64,000 nt of DNA from CBDFKU01 sp965248975 (lineage in GTDB: Bacteria; Chloroflexota; Dehalococcoidia; Lucifugimonadales; JAGWBF01), in contig CBDFKU010000019.1 of the NCBI GenBank assembly GCA_965248975.1, positions 1-64,000 on the forward strand, given 5' to 3'. Of the stretch, positions 25,138 through 33,803 are shown one piece after another (the stretch's first letter is position 1; each line of letters begins with the position of its first letter). The notes under the pieces are model-generated. The model worked only from the letters and a program-made list of their open reading frames with translations. It was not told the origin of the DNA and made no database searches. A program made the position numbers and the translations under genes.

Positions 25138-26101
25138 TCAAGAGGAATGACCGGCGACTGCCGGAGTCAGGTCGCGCCAGGGTGAGCGATGCTTGAGCAT
25201 GGAGTTGAGGATAACGAGCAGCTTGCGCATGCAGGCTGTGAGGGCCAGCTTCTTGGGCTTACCAGCGGCCAGCAGCCGCTGGTAGAAGTCCCTGATAACA
25301 GGGTTGAAGCGACTGGCAACCAGCGCTCCCATGTACAGGGCGGCGCGGATGCGGGCGCGTCCACCCCAGACGGTGCGTTTGCCCCGCAGGGTGCCGCTGT
25401 CCCGGTTGAAGGGAGCCACCCCTACCAGGGCGGCGATCTGCCGGCGGTCCAGCGTGCCCAGCTCCGGCAGATAGGCCAGGAGAGAGATGGAGACTTGTTC
25501 TCCCACGCCGGGAACGGTGCGCAGGAGGTCATCCTTCTCTCGCCATACGGGACTCTGGCGGAGAGTCTGCCCGCAGTCCCTCATCCAGGTCGTCCAGCTC
25601 TCGCTCCAGCCATGCAATGTGGGCCTCGATGCGGGGACGGACGGCGATGGCGGCGGCGCTCAAGCGGTTCTTCTCCGAGACCAGCATGGTCATCACCTGG
25701 TGCCTGCGGGCAGCCAGGGAGTTAAGGGCCTGGGTCTCGGCGTCTCGCAGAGGGCGCACGGGTGGACGAACCGCTTCGGCGAAGTGAGCCAGAACCGCCG
25801 CGTCCAGAGCGTCGGTCTTGGCCAGCTTCCCGGTGGCCCTGGCGAAGTCCCGCACCTGGCGGGGGTTGACGACGACCACAGGCACCGCGTCGGCTGCCAA
25901 GGCAGCCACCAGCGGCACTTCCAAGCCGCCAGAAGCCTCCAGCAGCACCATCACCGGCTCAATGGCCTTCAGCCGCGAGACCAGCTGCCGGACCCCTGCA
26001 TCGTCATGGGAGACCTCCCATCTGTCGTCCGTGGGACGGACGGCAACGTCCAGCTGCGCCTTGGCTACATCGATACCTACGTAGATCGCTTCCTGTTCCA
26101 T
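25138..26101 (-). pseudogene. IS110-family (DEDD) transposase, frameshifted
   Basis: The N-terminal RuvC-like domain has YVGIDVAKAQLDVAV (Asp), VMVLLEASGG (Glu) and TDALDAAVLA (Asp pair). The C-terminal Tnp_20 domain has LRTVPGVGEQ and the Ser-containing SGTLRGKRTVWGGRARIR. The two halves are in different frames. Dropping one base in the CCC run at 25570-25572 joins DEGLR to QTLRQSPVWREKDD and gives the usual length of about 320 aa. ATG at 26101 has GGAGG upstream. IS110 elements have no long inverted repeats, and the ends could not be defined. It sits between two catabolic genes. Confidence 0.88.
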
Positions 26102-26251
26102 CAGCACCTCCTGCGAATTATTGGCCCGTCCTTGCAAGATGCGGGCTCCGTTGGCCCAGGCAACTGTTCGGGCTCTATTCGGAAGGGGTGCGGCGACCCT
26201 CGCTTTCTGGCGGTCTTCCATAACCAAGGAGAAACCGGTCTGCCGCACCCC
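26102..26251 (-). ncRNA. Leader region of IS110-type element with stem-loop (bridge-RNA candidate)
   Basis: About 150 bp upstream of the transposase start hold no ORF. They contain a perfect 10-bp stem, GGGGTGCGGC (26185-26194) against GCCGCACCCC (26242-26251), with a 47-nt loop, plus flanking ACC/GGT pairing. Elements of the IS110 group are known to encode a guide (bridge) RNA in the non-coding end next to the transposase. Position and structure fit, but no homology was tested. Confidence 0.4.
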
Positions 26252-26308
26252 GATCCACCTAAGTGAAGTGATTGTTACACACCCAAACCAAGATACAAGG
26301 AGAGTGGC

Positions 26309-27757
26309 ATGGGCAGGGCAAGTGGAATCAAAGACCGGTACGGGCTCCCCTTGAGCACCACATCCATCACCGCCGCAGAGCGTTACGAAGAAGGCGTCGA
26401 CCTGCTCATGGCCCAAGACTACGGGCCCGAGGAGAAGTTCCAGCAGGCCATCGATGCCGACGAGGGGTTCGCCCTGCCCTACGCAGCCATGGCCACCATG
26501 CTTATCCTGCGGATGAAGATGGACGAGGCGAAGGAGTGTATCAGACAGGCTCAATCTCTTTCAACGGACGCAACCCCCAGGGAGCAGCGGAGCGTGGAGG
26601 GCATGGGGTTGTACGTCAACGGCCAGGGACCCAAGTCTGTCGCCCTCATCCGCGAGCACATGGCCGAATATCCTCGGGACGCGCTGATGCTCACCATGGC
26701 CTGGCGGATGTACCTCCAGGGGTGCAGCGGCGCTGGGGTGCCGGACTACCCGCAGCAACTCTTCGGCCTGATGAAGGGCCTCGAGTCCCAGTACCCCGAC
26801 GATGACTGGGCATTTCTGGCCCGGTATTCCTTCGCCCACCACGAGACGGGCAGGCTGGAGGAGGCCCGCCGCCTGGGGGAGCGCTCGGTGGAGCTGCGGT
26901 CCAACGCGGTGGCGTCCCACTCTGTGGCCCACGTCTTCTTCGAGACAGGGGACCACTCGGGGGGCTCCCGGTTCCTCAGCGACTGGATCCCCTCATATGA
27001 CCGTCGAGCGCCTTTCCACGTCCATCTCTCCTGGCACCTGGCCCTCTTCGAGTTGGCCATGGGCCACTACCGCAGGGCCTTGACCCTCTACGACGGTGAG
27101 ATACGTGCCTCGGCGCTGGAGAAGAGCCCCACTTCCCTGGCGGATACCTGCTCCCTGACGTGGCGCCTGAAGATATACGCCGACGCCGCGCCCCCAGCCT
27201 CCAGGGAGGAGGTGCGGGATCAGGCCGCCGCACTGGTGCAGGGTCCCGGCCCGGCTTTCCGAGACGCCCACGCGGCATTGGCCTTCGCCGCCGCAGGCGA
27301 CGACGGGAGCATGGGCCGGCTGATGGACATGCTGCGGGAGGCCGCAGAGAAGGGGAACGCCCAGGCCGGCGAGGTCACTCTGCCACTGGTAAGAGGCATC
27401 GACGCCTTCGCCGGCGGGGACTACGACGAGGCGGTTCGGCTGATAGAGTCCGTCTGGGGACAACATACCCGCATGGGAGGGAGCCACGCTCAGCGGGAGG
27501 TGTTCGAGGACACCCTGCTGGAGGCCTACCTTCGGTCGGAGCAGTTCGAAAAGGCAGAGGACCTAATACGGGCCCGGCTGAAGCGCCGGCCGTCGGCCCG
27601 GGACTCCTTCTGGCTAGGCCGGGCCCAGGCCGGCACCGATGGGGCCAAAGCGTCCTTCCAGGAAGCCTCGCAGCGCTGGCGGGACGCCGACCCAGATTCC
27701 CCCGAAGTGGCCGCCCTGGGCAGGCTCTCCGGCGAAGCGGGAGGATCTCGGCTCTAG
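26309..27757 (+). CDS. TPR protein, TTC38-like
   Basis: 482 aa, helical repeats throughout. Recognisable TPR-like helices include AAERYEEGVDLLMAQDYG, NAVASHSVAHVFFETGD and LSWHLALFELAMGHYRRAL. The HxxAHxxFE and HLSWHLALFEL blocks are hallmarks of the tetratricopeptide repeat protein 38 family, whose biochemical role is unknown. No signal peptide is seen, so it is probably cytoplasmic. The chosen ATG at 26309 follows AAGGAGAGTGGC. It ends 45 bp before a strong terminator. It is not obviously linked to the neighbouring hydrolases. Confidence 0.75.
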   Translation: MGRASGIKDRYGLPLSTTSITAAERYEEGVDLLMAQDYGPEEKFQQAIDADEGFALPYAAMATMLILRMKMDEAKECIRQAQSLSTDATPREQRSVEGMGLYVNGQGPKSVALIREHMAEYPRDALMLTMAWRMYLQGCSGAGVPDYPQQLFGLMKGLESQYPDDDWAFLARYSFAHHETGRLEEARRLGERSVELRSNAVASHSVAHVFFETGDHSGGSRFLSDWIPSYDRRAPFHVHLSWHLALFELAMGHYRRALTLYDGEIRASALEKSPTSLADTCSLTWRLKIYADAAPPASREEVRDQAAALVQGPGPAFRDAHAALAFAAAGDDGSMGRLMDMLREAAEKGNAQAGEVTLPLVRGIDAFAGGDYDEAVRLIESVWGQHTRMGGSHAQREVFEDTLLEAYLRSEQFEKAEDLIRARLKRRPSARDSFWLGRAQAGTDGAKASFQEASQRWRDADPDSPEVAALGRLSGEAGGSRL

Positions 27758-27802
27758 AGACCCCCTCTCCCGATGGGAGAAGGGCAGGGGTGAGGGTAAC
27801 AA

Positions 27803-27834
27803 GAGGCCCCGGACGAATGTCCGGGGCCTCTTTT
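27803..27834. terminator. Intrinsic terminator, probably bidirectional
   Basis: A 12-bp perfect stem (27803-27814 with 27819-27830), a four-base GAAT loop and TTTT. It separates the convergent TPR gene and the five-gene amidohydrolase array. Immediately to its left, 27763-27797 holds another inverted CCCTCTCCC/GGGAGA motif of the dispersed type also seen near 33640 and 45360. Confidence 0.9.
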
Positions 27835-27860
27835 CGTAGGTCGTTTGAGGTGGCTGACGG

Positions 27861-28958
27861 CTACTCGAAGTGGTACAGCCTGGCGAGGTTCGAGCCAGCG
27901 ATCTGGGCCTGCTCGTCCTCTGGGACGCCATCCAGAATCCGGTCCAGGATCTCCCGGGACTTGGGGAAGGTGGACTCGGCATGGGGGTAGTCGGAGCCCC
28001 ACATCAGGTTCTTCACCCCGACGTAGTGCCGTATCTGGATCCCTACATCGTCCTCCTGGAAGGAGATGAAGATGTTCTGGCGGAAGAAGTCGCTGGGCAC
28101 GGCGTCGTTCTTGAACTGGTAGCCCTTGGAGTACCCGCCCAGGTCCTTGTAGGCGTAGTCCATCGAGTCCATGAAGAAGGGCGCCCAGGAGATCTCGAAC
28201 TCCACAGCGCCAACGTCGAGCTTCGGATACCTCTCGAATACCCCTGTCATGATCATGTCGTTGATGCATTGCCGGGTCTCGATCTCTCGCAGGACAAAGT
28301 TGACGCCGTTGGTAATGACCTTCCCGGGCCGCCAGCGATGGGTGCCGGTATGGAGGCTCAGGGGTATGTCCAGATCCTGGGCCGCCGCCCATAAGGGCTC
28401 GTACTCGGGAGATTTGTATGGCAGGATGGGCTCTATGGAGATCATGGCCCCGGCCAGGCCTATCTTTCGGATGCGCTCCAGCTCGCTAACGGCGTCGGAA
28501 ACCGAGTCCACGTTTACCATGGCGATGCCCTTCAGGCGGTTGGGGTGGGGACTGCAGAAAGAAGCCAGGTAGTCGTTGTAGGCCCGGAAGATGGCCGACA
28601 GCAGGTCGCTGGGGGGTATGCCCCACAACGTCAGCCCCTGAGACGGATAGAGGACGCCGCCCTGGACCCCGTCGACGTCCAGGTCCACCACGTGAGCGTC
28701 GGGATCCACGCCTCCCAGGCGGACCGTGTCCATCACGCCCTCGCGGTTGATCTTCGACGGGTCCTCGAACCGCTGGCCCGCCTGCTGGTTGGAGCCGATG
28801 TTGCCGAAGGGCTGGCCCTCGCAGTACCATTTGTCGTTTCCGTTCTCACGAACGATGCGGGGGGCCCGGTCCTTGAACTTAGGATCGATCCTCTCGGTCC
28901 ACAGGTCCGCCGGCTCCATGATGTGGTTATCCGATGACCAGACTTTGTAATTAGACAT
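27861..28958 (-). CDS. Amidohydrolase-2 family protein, array copy 5 (promoter-distal)
   Basis: 365 aa of the COG2159 metal-dependent hydrolase TIM barrel. The N-terminal metal motif is WSSDNHIMEPADLW (Asp-x-His instead of the His-x-His of classical members). Others are PLSLHTGTHRW (His), a buried FERYPKLDVGAVEFE strand-turn-helix, and LMWGSDYPHAEST (catalytic Asp). Relatives include ACMSD-type decarboxylases and hydrolases, so either C-C or C-N/C-O cleavage is possible. GGGGAG precedes the ATG. It is the last gene of five head-to-tail paralogues and lies just before the terminator. Confidence 0.88.
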   Translation of the reverse strand: MSNYKVWSSDNHIMEPADLWTERIDPKFKDRAPRIVRENGNDKWYCEGQPFGNIGSNQQAGQRFEDPSKINREGVMDTVRLGGVDPDAHVVDLDVDGVQGGVLYPSQGLTLWGIPPSDLLSAIFRAYNDYLASFCSPHPNRLKGIAMVNVDSVSDAVSELERIRKIGLAGAMISIEPILPYKSPEYEPLWAAAQDLDIPLSLHTGTHRWRPGKVITNGVNFVLREIETRQCINDMIMTGVFERYPKLDVGAVEFEISWAPFFMDSMDYAYKDLGGYSKGYQFKNDAVPSDFFRQNIFISFQEDDVGIQIRHYVGVKNLMWGSDYPHAESTFPKSREILDRILDGVPEDEQAQIAGSNLARLYHFE

Positions 28959-28999
28959 CTGCTACTCCCCTCGTTATCTTAGCTATCGCTGTCGCCCTG

Positions 29000-30097
29000 C
29001 TACTCGAAGTGGTACAGCCTGGCAGTATTGCCTCCAGCGATCTTGGCCTTCTCATCTTCGGGGACGCCCTGGAATATCTCGTCCAGAATCTGCCTGGACC
29101 TCGGGAATGTGGACTCGGCGTGGGGATAGTCGGAGCCCCACAGCAGCGTGTCCACCCCAATCTTGTGGCGTGACTCTATGCCAAAGTCGTCCTCCTGGAA
29201 CCCGATGAAGGCGTTGCGGCGCATGAAGTCGCTGGGGAACATGTCGTTCTTGAATCGCTTGGCTTTGATGCCGATGGAGGTCTGATTGTAGAACCGGTCC
29301 ATTGAGTCCATGAAATAGGGTGCCCAGGATATCTCGAACTCCACCGCACCGGCCATCAGCCTGGGGAACCGCTCGAACCCCCCCGACATGATCATGTCGT
29401 TCAGACACCGGCGCACGTCGTAGTCCATGAGGACCACGTCGGGGATGGGGGAGAAGGCCTGGCCCGGGCTCCAACGGAATGTGCCGGTGTGGAGACTCAA
29501 CGGCATGTCCAGGTCCTGAGCCGTCGCCCACAGGTCGTCGTAGGCGGGCTCGTTGTACCTGAGCAGCGGCCGTATGGTGATCATGGCCCCGGCCATGCCC
29601 ATCTTGGCGGTCCGCTGTAGCTCGCTGACAGCGTCCTCCACCGAGTCCACGTTGACCATGGCGATGCCCTTCAGGCGGTTGGGATGGGCGCTACAGAAAT
29701 CAGACAGGTAGTCGTTGTAGGCGCGAAATATGGCCGACATCAGGTCGCTGGCGGGGATCTGCCACAGGGTCAGTCCCTCGGACGGATACAATACCCCTCC
29801 CGAAACACCATCCCGATCCATGTCCTTGACGTGGGCATCGGGGTCCACGCCGCCCAGGGGCACCGTATCCATTACACCCTGGCGGACCAGCTTCTCAGGT
29901 TCCTCGAACCGCAACCCCGCCTGCTGGTTGGCGCCCATATTGCCGAAGGGGACGCCCTCGCAGTACCACTGGTCGTACTCGCCCTCGCGCACGATGCGGG
30001 GAGCTCGGGCCTTGAACTGCTTGTCGATCCGCTTCTCCCAGAGGTCGGCGGGCTCGATGATGTGGGAGTCGGAAGACCATGCCTTGTAGTCTGACAT
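29000..30097 (-). CDS. Amidohydrolase-2 family protein, array copy 4
   Basis: 365 aa, same fold and motifs as its neighbours: WSSDSHIIEPADLWEKRI, PLSLHTGTFRW, and LLWGSDYPHAEST. It is closest by eye to array copy 3: both share MDRFYNQTSIGIKA and LLRYNEPAYD or its near match. That suggests the most recent duplication is between these two. It differs from the others in the loop after the His motif (SPGQAFSPIPDVVLMDY), which probably lines the substrate pocket. The gap to copy 3 is 53 bp. Confidence 0.88.
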   Translation of the reverse strand: MSDYKAWSSDSHIIEPADLWEKRIDKQFKARAPRIVREGEYDQWYCEGVPFGNMGANQQAGLRFEEPEKLVRQGVMDTVPLGGVDPDAHVKDMDRDGVSGGVLYPSEGLTLWQIPASDLMSAIFRAYNDYLSDFCSAHPNRLKGIAMVNVDSVEDAVSELQRTAKMGMAGAMITIRPLLRYNEPAYDDLWATAQDLDMPLSLHTGTFRWSPGQAFSPIPDVVLMDYDVRRCLNDMIMSGGFERFPRLMAGAVEFEISWAPYFMDSMDRFYNQTSIGIKAKRFKNDMFPSDFMRRNAFIGFQEDDFGIESRHKIGVDTLLWGSDYPHAESTFPRSRQILDEIFQGVPEDEKAKIAGGNTARLYHFE

Positions 30098-30150
30098 AGA
30101 GGTGGTCCCTCTTTCTTCGACTGCACGCTCCTACCGTGTTCGGGAAGGCG

Positions 30151-31248
30151 TTACTCGAAGTGGTACAGCCTGGCCGTGTTGTCTCCGGCGATCTTGGCCT
30201 TCTCGTCTTCGGGGATACCCTGGAATATCTCGTCCAGGATCTCCCTGGACCTGGGGAACGTGGACTCGGCGTGGGGGTAGTCGGAGCCCCACAGCAGCGT
30301 GTCTACGCCGACCTTGTGGCGGGACTCTATGCCGAAATCGTCCTCCTGGAATCCTATGAAGACGTTGCGGCGCATGAAGTCACTGGGGAACATATCGTTC
30401 TTGAAACGGTTGGCTTTTATGCCGATGGAGGTCTGATTGTAGAACCGGTCCATTGAGTCCATGAAATAGGGTGCCCAGGATATCTCGAACTCCACCGCAC
30501 CGACCATCAGCCTGGGGAACCGCTCGAATACCCCCGACATGATCATGTCGTTGAGGGACCGGCGCACGTCGTAGTCCCTAAGGGCCATCTCGACGGTGGG
30601 AGTGAAGGCCACTCCCGGGCTCCAGCGGAAGGTGCCGGTGTGCAGGCTCAGGGGGATGTCCAGGTCCTGCGCGCAGGCCCACAGGGGGTCGTAGGCAGCT
30701 TCGTTGTAGCGGAGCAGGGGGCGTATCGTGATCATCGCGCCGGCCATCCCCATCCTGGCCACCCGCTGCAACTCGCTGACGGCGTCCTCCACGAAGTCCA
30801 CGTTGACCATGGCGATGCCCTTGAGCCTGTTGGGATAAGGGCTGCAGAAATCCGCCAGGTAGTCGTTGTAGGACCGGAAGATGGCCGACAGCAGGTCGCT
30901 GGCGGGGATCTGCCACAGAGTCAGCCCCTGGGAGGGATAGAGTACGCCCCCGGAGATGCCGTCCAGATCCATGTCCTTGACGTGGGCGTGGGGGTCCAGG
31001 CCGCCCGGGCGCGACGTCTCCTGGAGTCCTCGTCGCTCCAGCTTCTCCGGCTCCTCGAACCGGACACCGGCCTGCTGGTTGGAGCCGATGTTGCCGAAGG
31101 GAACGCCTTCGCAGTACCACTGGTCGAACTCGCCCTCGCGGACCATGCGGGGAGCCCGCTCCTTGAACTTCTTGTCGATGCGCTCCTCCCAGAGATCCTC
31201 GGGCTCGATTATATGGGAATCCGAAGACCATGCTTTGTAGTCGGACAT
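30151..31248 (-). CDS. Amidohydrolase-2 family protein, array copy 3
   Basis: 365 aa. The start MSDYKAWSSDSHIIEPEDLW at 31248 is set by AAAGGAGA eight bases upstream; the frame extends to 31275. Motifs are DSH, SLHTGTFRW and LLWGSDYPHAEST. The pocket loop reads SPGVAFTPTVEMALRDYDV. A strictly conserved block, LSAIFRSYNDYLADFCSPYPNRLKGIAMVN, is shared across the array. A cofactor metal (Zn or Mn) is expected from the family. No transporter or regulator is embedded in the array to suggest the substrate. Confidence 0.88.
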   Translation of the reverse strand: MSDYKAWSSDSHIIEPEDLWEERIDKKFKERAPRMVREGEFDQWYCEGVPFGNIGSNQQAGVRFEEPEKLERRGLQETSRPGGLDPHAHVKDMDLDGISGGVLYPSQGLTLWQIPASDLLSAIFRSYNDYLADFCSPYPNRLKGIAMVNVDFVEDAVSELQRVARMGMAGAMITIRPLLRYNEAAYDPLWACAQDLDIPLSLHTGTFRWSPGVAFTPTVEMALRDYDVRRSLNDMIMSGVFERFPRLMVGAVEFEISWAPYFMDSMDRFYNQTSIGIKANRFKNDMFPSDFMRRNVFIGFQEDDFGIESRHKVGVDTLLWGSDYPHAESTFPRSREILDEIFQGIPEDEKAKIAGDNTARLYHFE

Positions 31249-31295
31249 CGGTGTCTCCTTTCCAGATGGGCTCATGCTCGGGCTATCGCTGGACG

Positions 31296-32393
31296 CTAAT
31301 CGAAGTGATACAGCCTGACCGTGTTCTCGCCTGCTATCTTGGACTTCTCGTCCTCGGGCACGCCGTGGAATATCTCTTCCAGAATCTCCCGGGAGCGAGG
31401 AAAGGTGGACTCGGCGTGGGGGTAGTCCGAGCCCCAGAGCAGGCTGTCCACGCCGATGTAGTCACGAAGCCGGATTCCCACGTCGTCCTCCTGGAACCCC
31501 AGGAATATGTTCCGGCGGAAGAAGTCGCTGGGAATCATGTCGTTCTTGAACTTGCCCCCTTGCCGGCCGATCCAGGTGTCCTTGTACAGGAAGTCCATGG
31601 AATCCATGAAGAAAGGCGCCCAGGAGATCTCGAACTCCACCGCACCCACCATGAGCTTGGGGTACCTCTCGAATACCCCAGACATGATCATATCGTTGAT
31701 GCACTGCCGCGGGTCGTGGTCCCGGTTGGCGTAGTCCACCGAGTTGGTGAAGGACATTCCCGGCCTCCAGCGGAAGGTCCCGGTGTGGAGGGCCAGGGGC
31801 ATCTCCAGGTCCTGGGCACAGGCCCACAGCTCGTCGTAGGCCTTTTCGTTGTAGCGCAGCAGGGGGCGCACCGAGATCATCGCCCCGGGCATTCCCTTTT
31901 TGTGCACCCGCTGGATCTCTCCCACGGCATCCTCGACGGAGTCCACGTTGACCATGGCGATGCCCTTGAGGCGGTTGGGGTGAGTGCTGCAGAAATCCGA
32001 CAGGTAATCGTTGTAGCCTCGGAATATGGCGGACAGCAGGTCGCTGGCCGGGACCTGCCACACGGTCAGTCCCTGGGACGGATAAAGCACCCCTCCTTCG
32101 ATTCCGTCCAGGTCCATGTCCTTGACGTGGGCGTCGGGGTCTACGCCACCCAAAATGACGGTCTCCATGCTACCGGGCTGGGTCAGGTTCTCCGGATCCT
32201 CGAACCGCAGTCCCGCCTGCTGGTTGACGCCGACGTTGCCGAAGGGAACGCCCTCGCAGTACCACTGGTCGAAATCACCTGCACGGACCATACGCGGGGC
32301 ACGTTCCTTGAACTTCTTGTCGATATACTTCTCCCACAGGTCTCCCGGTTCCATGATATGAGAGTCGGATGACCAGACCTTGTAGCCCGACAT
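31296..32393 (-). CDS. Amidohydrolase-2 family protein, array copy 2
   Basis: 365 aa. Motifs are WSSDSHIMEPGDLWEKYI, ALHTGTFRW and LLWGSDYPHAEST. It shares MDFLYKDTWIGRQGGKFKND with copy 1, which shows that these two form a second close pair in the array. AAAGGAGACA precedes the ATG. The pocket loop reads RPGMSFTNSVDYANRDHD. It is 53 bp downstream of copy 1 and 47 bp upstream of copy 3, all on the minus strand. Confidence 0.88.
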   Translation of the reverse strand: MSGYKVWSSDSHIMEPGDLWEKYIDKKFKERAPRMVRAGDFDQWYCEGVPFGNVGVNQQAGLRFEDPENLTQPGSMETVILGGVDPDAHVKDMDLDGIEGGVLYPSQGLTVWQVPASDLLSAIFRGYNDYLSDFCSTHPNRLKGIAMVNVDSVEDAVGEIQRVHKKGMPGAMISVRPLLRYNEKAYDELWACAQDLEMPLALHTGTFRWRPGMSFTNSVDYANRDHDPRQCINDMIMSGVFERYPKLMVGAVEFEISWAPFFMDSMDFLYKDTWIGRQGGKFKNDMIPSDFFRRNIFLGFQEDDVGIRLRDYIGVDSLLWGSDYPHAESTFPRSREILEEIFHGVPEDEKSKIAGENTVRLYHFD

Positions 32394-32446
32394 ATTGTCT
32401 CCTTTCTTAGGCCCCGTGCTCCGTTGGCCGGAGCCTTGTACAAACC

Positions 32447-33547
32447 TTATACGAAATGGTACAGCTTGGCCGTATTCTCGCCCGCTATCTTGGACTTCTC
32501 GTCCTCGGGAACGTCGTGGAATATCTCCTCAAGGATCTCCCGGGACCGGGGAAAGGTGGACTCGGCGTGAGGATAATCGGAGCCCCACAGAAGGTTATCC
32601 ACGCCGATATGATGCCTGATCTCGATCCCCAGCTCGTCCTCCTGGAACCCCAGAAATACGTTGCGCCGGAAGAAGTCGCTTGGCAGCATGTCGGTTTGGA
32701 ATGTGCCACCCTGCCGGCCGAGCCATGTGTCCTTGTACAGGAAGTCCATCGAGGTCATGAAGAAGGGCGCCCAGGAGATCTCGAACTCTATGGCGCCCAC
32801 CATCAGCCTGGGATACCTCTCGAACACCCCCGACATGATCATGTCGCTGAGACACTGCCGCACGTCGAAGTCCCTGTTGGAATAGTCCACGTGGAAGGTG
32901 GACGCCATGCCGGGCCTCCAGCGGAAGGTGCCGGTGTGCAGGCTGATGGGTATGTCAAGGTCTTGCGCACAGGCCCACAGGTTCTCGTAGGCGGGCTCGT
33001 TGTAGCGCAGCAGAGGACGCACGGATATCATGGCGCCGGGCATTCCCATCTTCGCCACCCGCTGCATCTCGCCGACTGCGTCCTCGACGGAGTCCACATT
33101 GACCATGGCGATGCCCTTGAGGCGGTCGGTGTGAGGGCTGCAGAAATCGGCCACGTAGTCGTTGTAGGCCCGGCAGATGGCCGAGAAGAGGTCGCTGGCC
33201 GGTACTTGCCACACGGTTAGCGCCTGGGACGGGTAGAGCACGCCCCCTTCGATCCCATCCAGGTCCATGTCTTTGACGTGGGCATCGGGGTCCACGCCCC
33301 CCAGTGGTACGGTTTCCATGGCGCCCAGGAGGGTCAGGTTTTCCGGGTCTTCGAACCTCAACCCGGCCTGCTGGTTAACCCCGATGGCGCCGAAGGGAAC
33401 GTCCTCGCAGTACCACTGGTCCAGGTCTCCCTCGCGAACAATGCGAGGGGCCTTATCTTTGAACCGCTTATCGATGCGCTTCTCCCAGAGGTCACCTGGC
33501 TCAAGGATATGGCTGTCGGACGACCAGATCTTGTAGCCGCTGCCCAT
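32447..33547 (-). CDS. Amidohydrolase-2 family protein, array copy 1 (promoter-proximal)
   Basis: 366 aa. Motifs are WSSDSHILEPGDLWEKRI, SLHTGTFRW and LLWGSDYPHAEST. ATG 33547 has GAGGGAG upstream. It pairs with copy 2 in the KDTWLGRQGGTF segment. As the first gene of the array it would define the operon start; the 256-bp region between it and the next gene holds hairpins rather than an obvious promoter. A one-residue insertion after the start (MGSGYK) distinguishes it from the 365-aa copies. Confidence 0.88.
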   Translation of the reverse strand: MGSGYKIWSSDSHILEPGDLWEKRIDKRFKDKAPRIVREGDLDQWYCEDVPFGAIGVNQQAGLRFEDPENLTLLGAMETVPLGGVDPDAHVKDMDLDGIEGGVLYPSQALTVWQVPASDLFSAICRAYNDYVADFCSPHTDRLKGIAMVNVDSVEDAVGEMQRVAKMGMPGAMISVRPLLRYNEPAYENLWACAQDLDIPISLHTGTFRWRPGMASTFHVDYSNRDFDVRQCLSDMIMSGVFERYPRLMVGAIEFEISWAPFFMTSMDFLYKDTWLGRQGGTFQTDMLPSDFFRRNVFLGFQEDELGIEIRHHIGVDNLLWGSDYPHAESTFPRSREILEEIFHDVPEDEKSKIAGENTAKLYHFV

Positions 33548-33641
33548 GGGTAACTCCCTCGCGGTTGTCCGCTAACAGGAAGATCGTATCACACCGCTTG
33601 GCTTCGATCAAGCGATTCCCAGGAATGCAGGAGGGGCAGTC

Positions 33642-33722
33642 TCCTCCCCCCTTTGCGGGGGAGGATTAAGGTGGGGGGGGCGGTCCACCCCCATCCTAAC
33701 CTTCCCCGTCGAGGGGGAAGGG
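33642..33722. repeat. Two GC-rich hairpins of a dispersed repeat type
   Basis: TCCTCCCCC (33642-33650) pairs with GGGGGAGGA (33657-33665). CCTTCCCC (33700-33707) pairs with GGGGGAAGG (33714-33722). They lie just downstream of the frameshifted amidohydrolase at 33804 and could end its transcript. Similar CCCTCTCCC-type elements occur at 27763-27797 and 45352-45385. Confidence 0.55.
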
Positions 33723-33803
33723 ACCTATTCATGCTCGGTGGTGCCGGAGCAACCCAGCATCGTCGACCTTGACGAACACCGGACACCCCTGCAGGCAGGA
33801 CGG

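Noticed and set aside
33589..33803. C-terminal tail of the 558-aa frame on the minus strand
   Set aside because: It is out-of-frame readthrough into repeat hairpins after the frameshift near 34131; the true end is at 33804.
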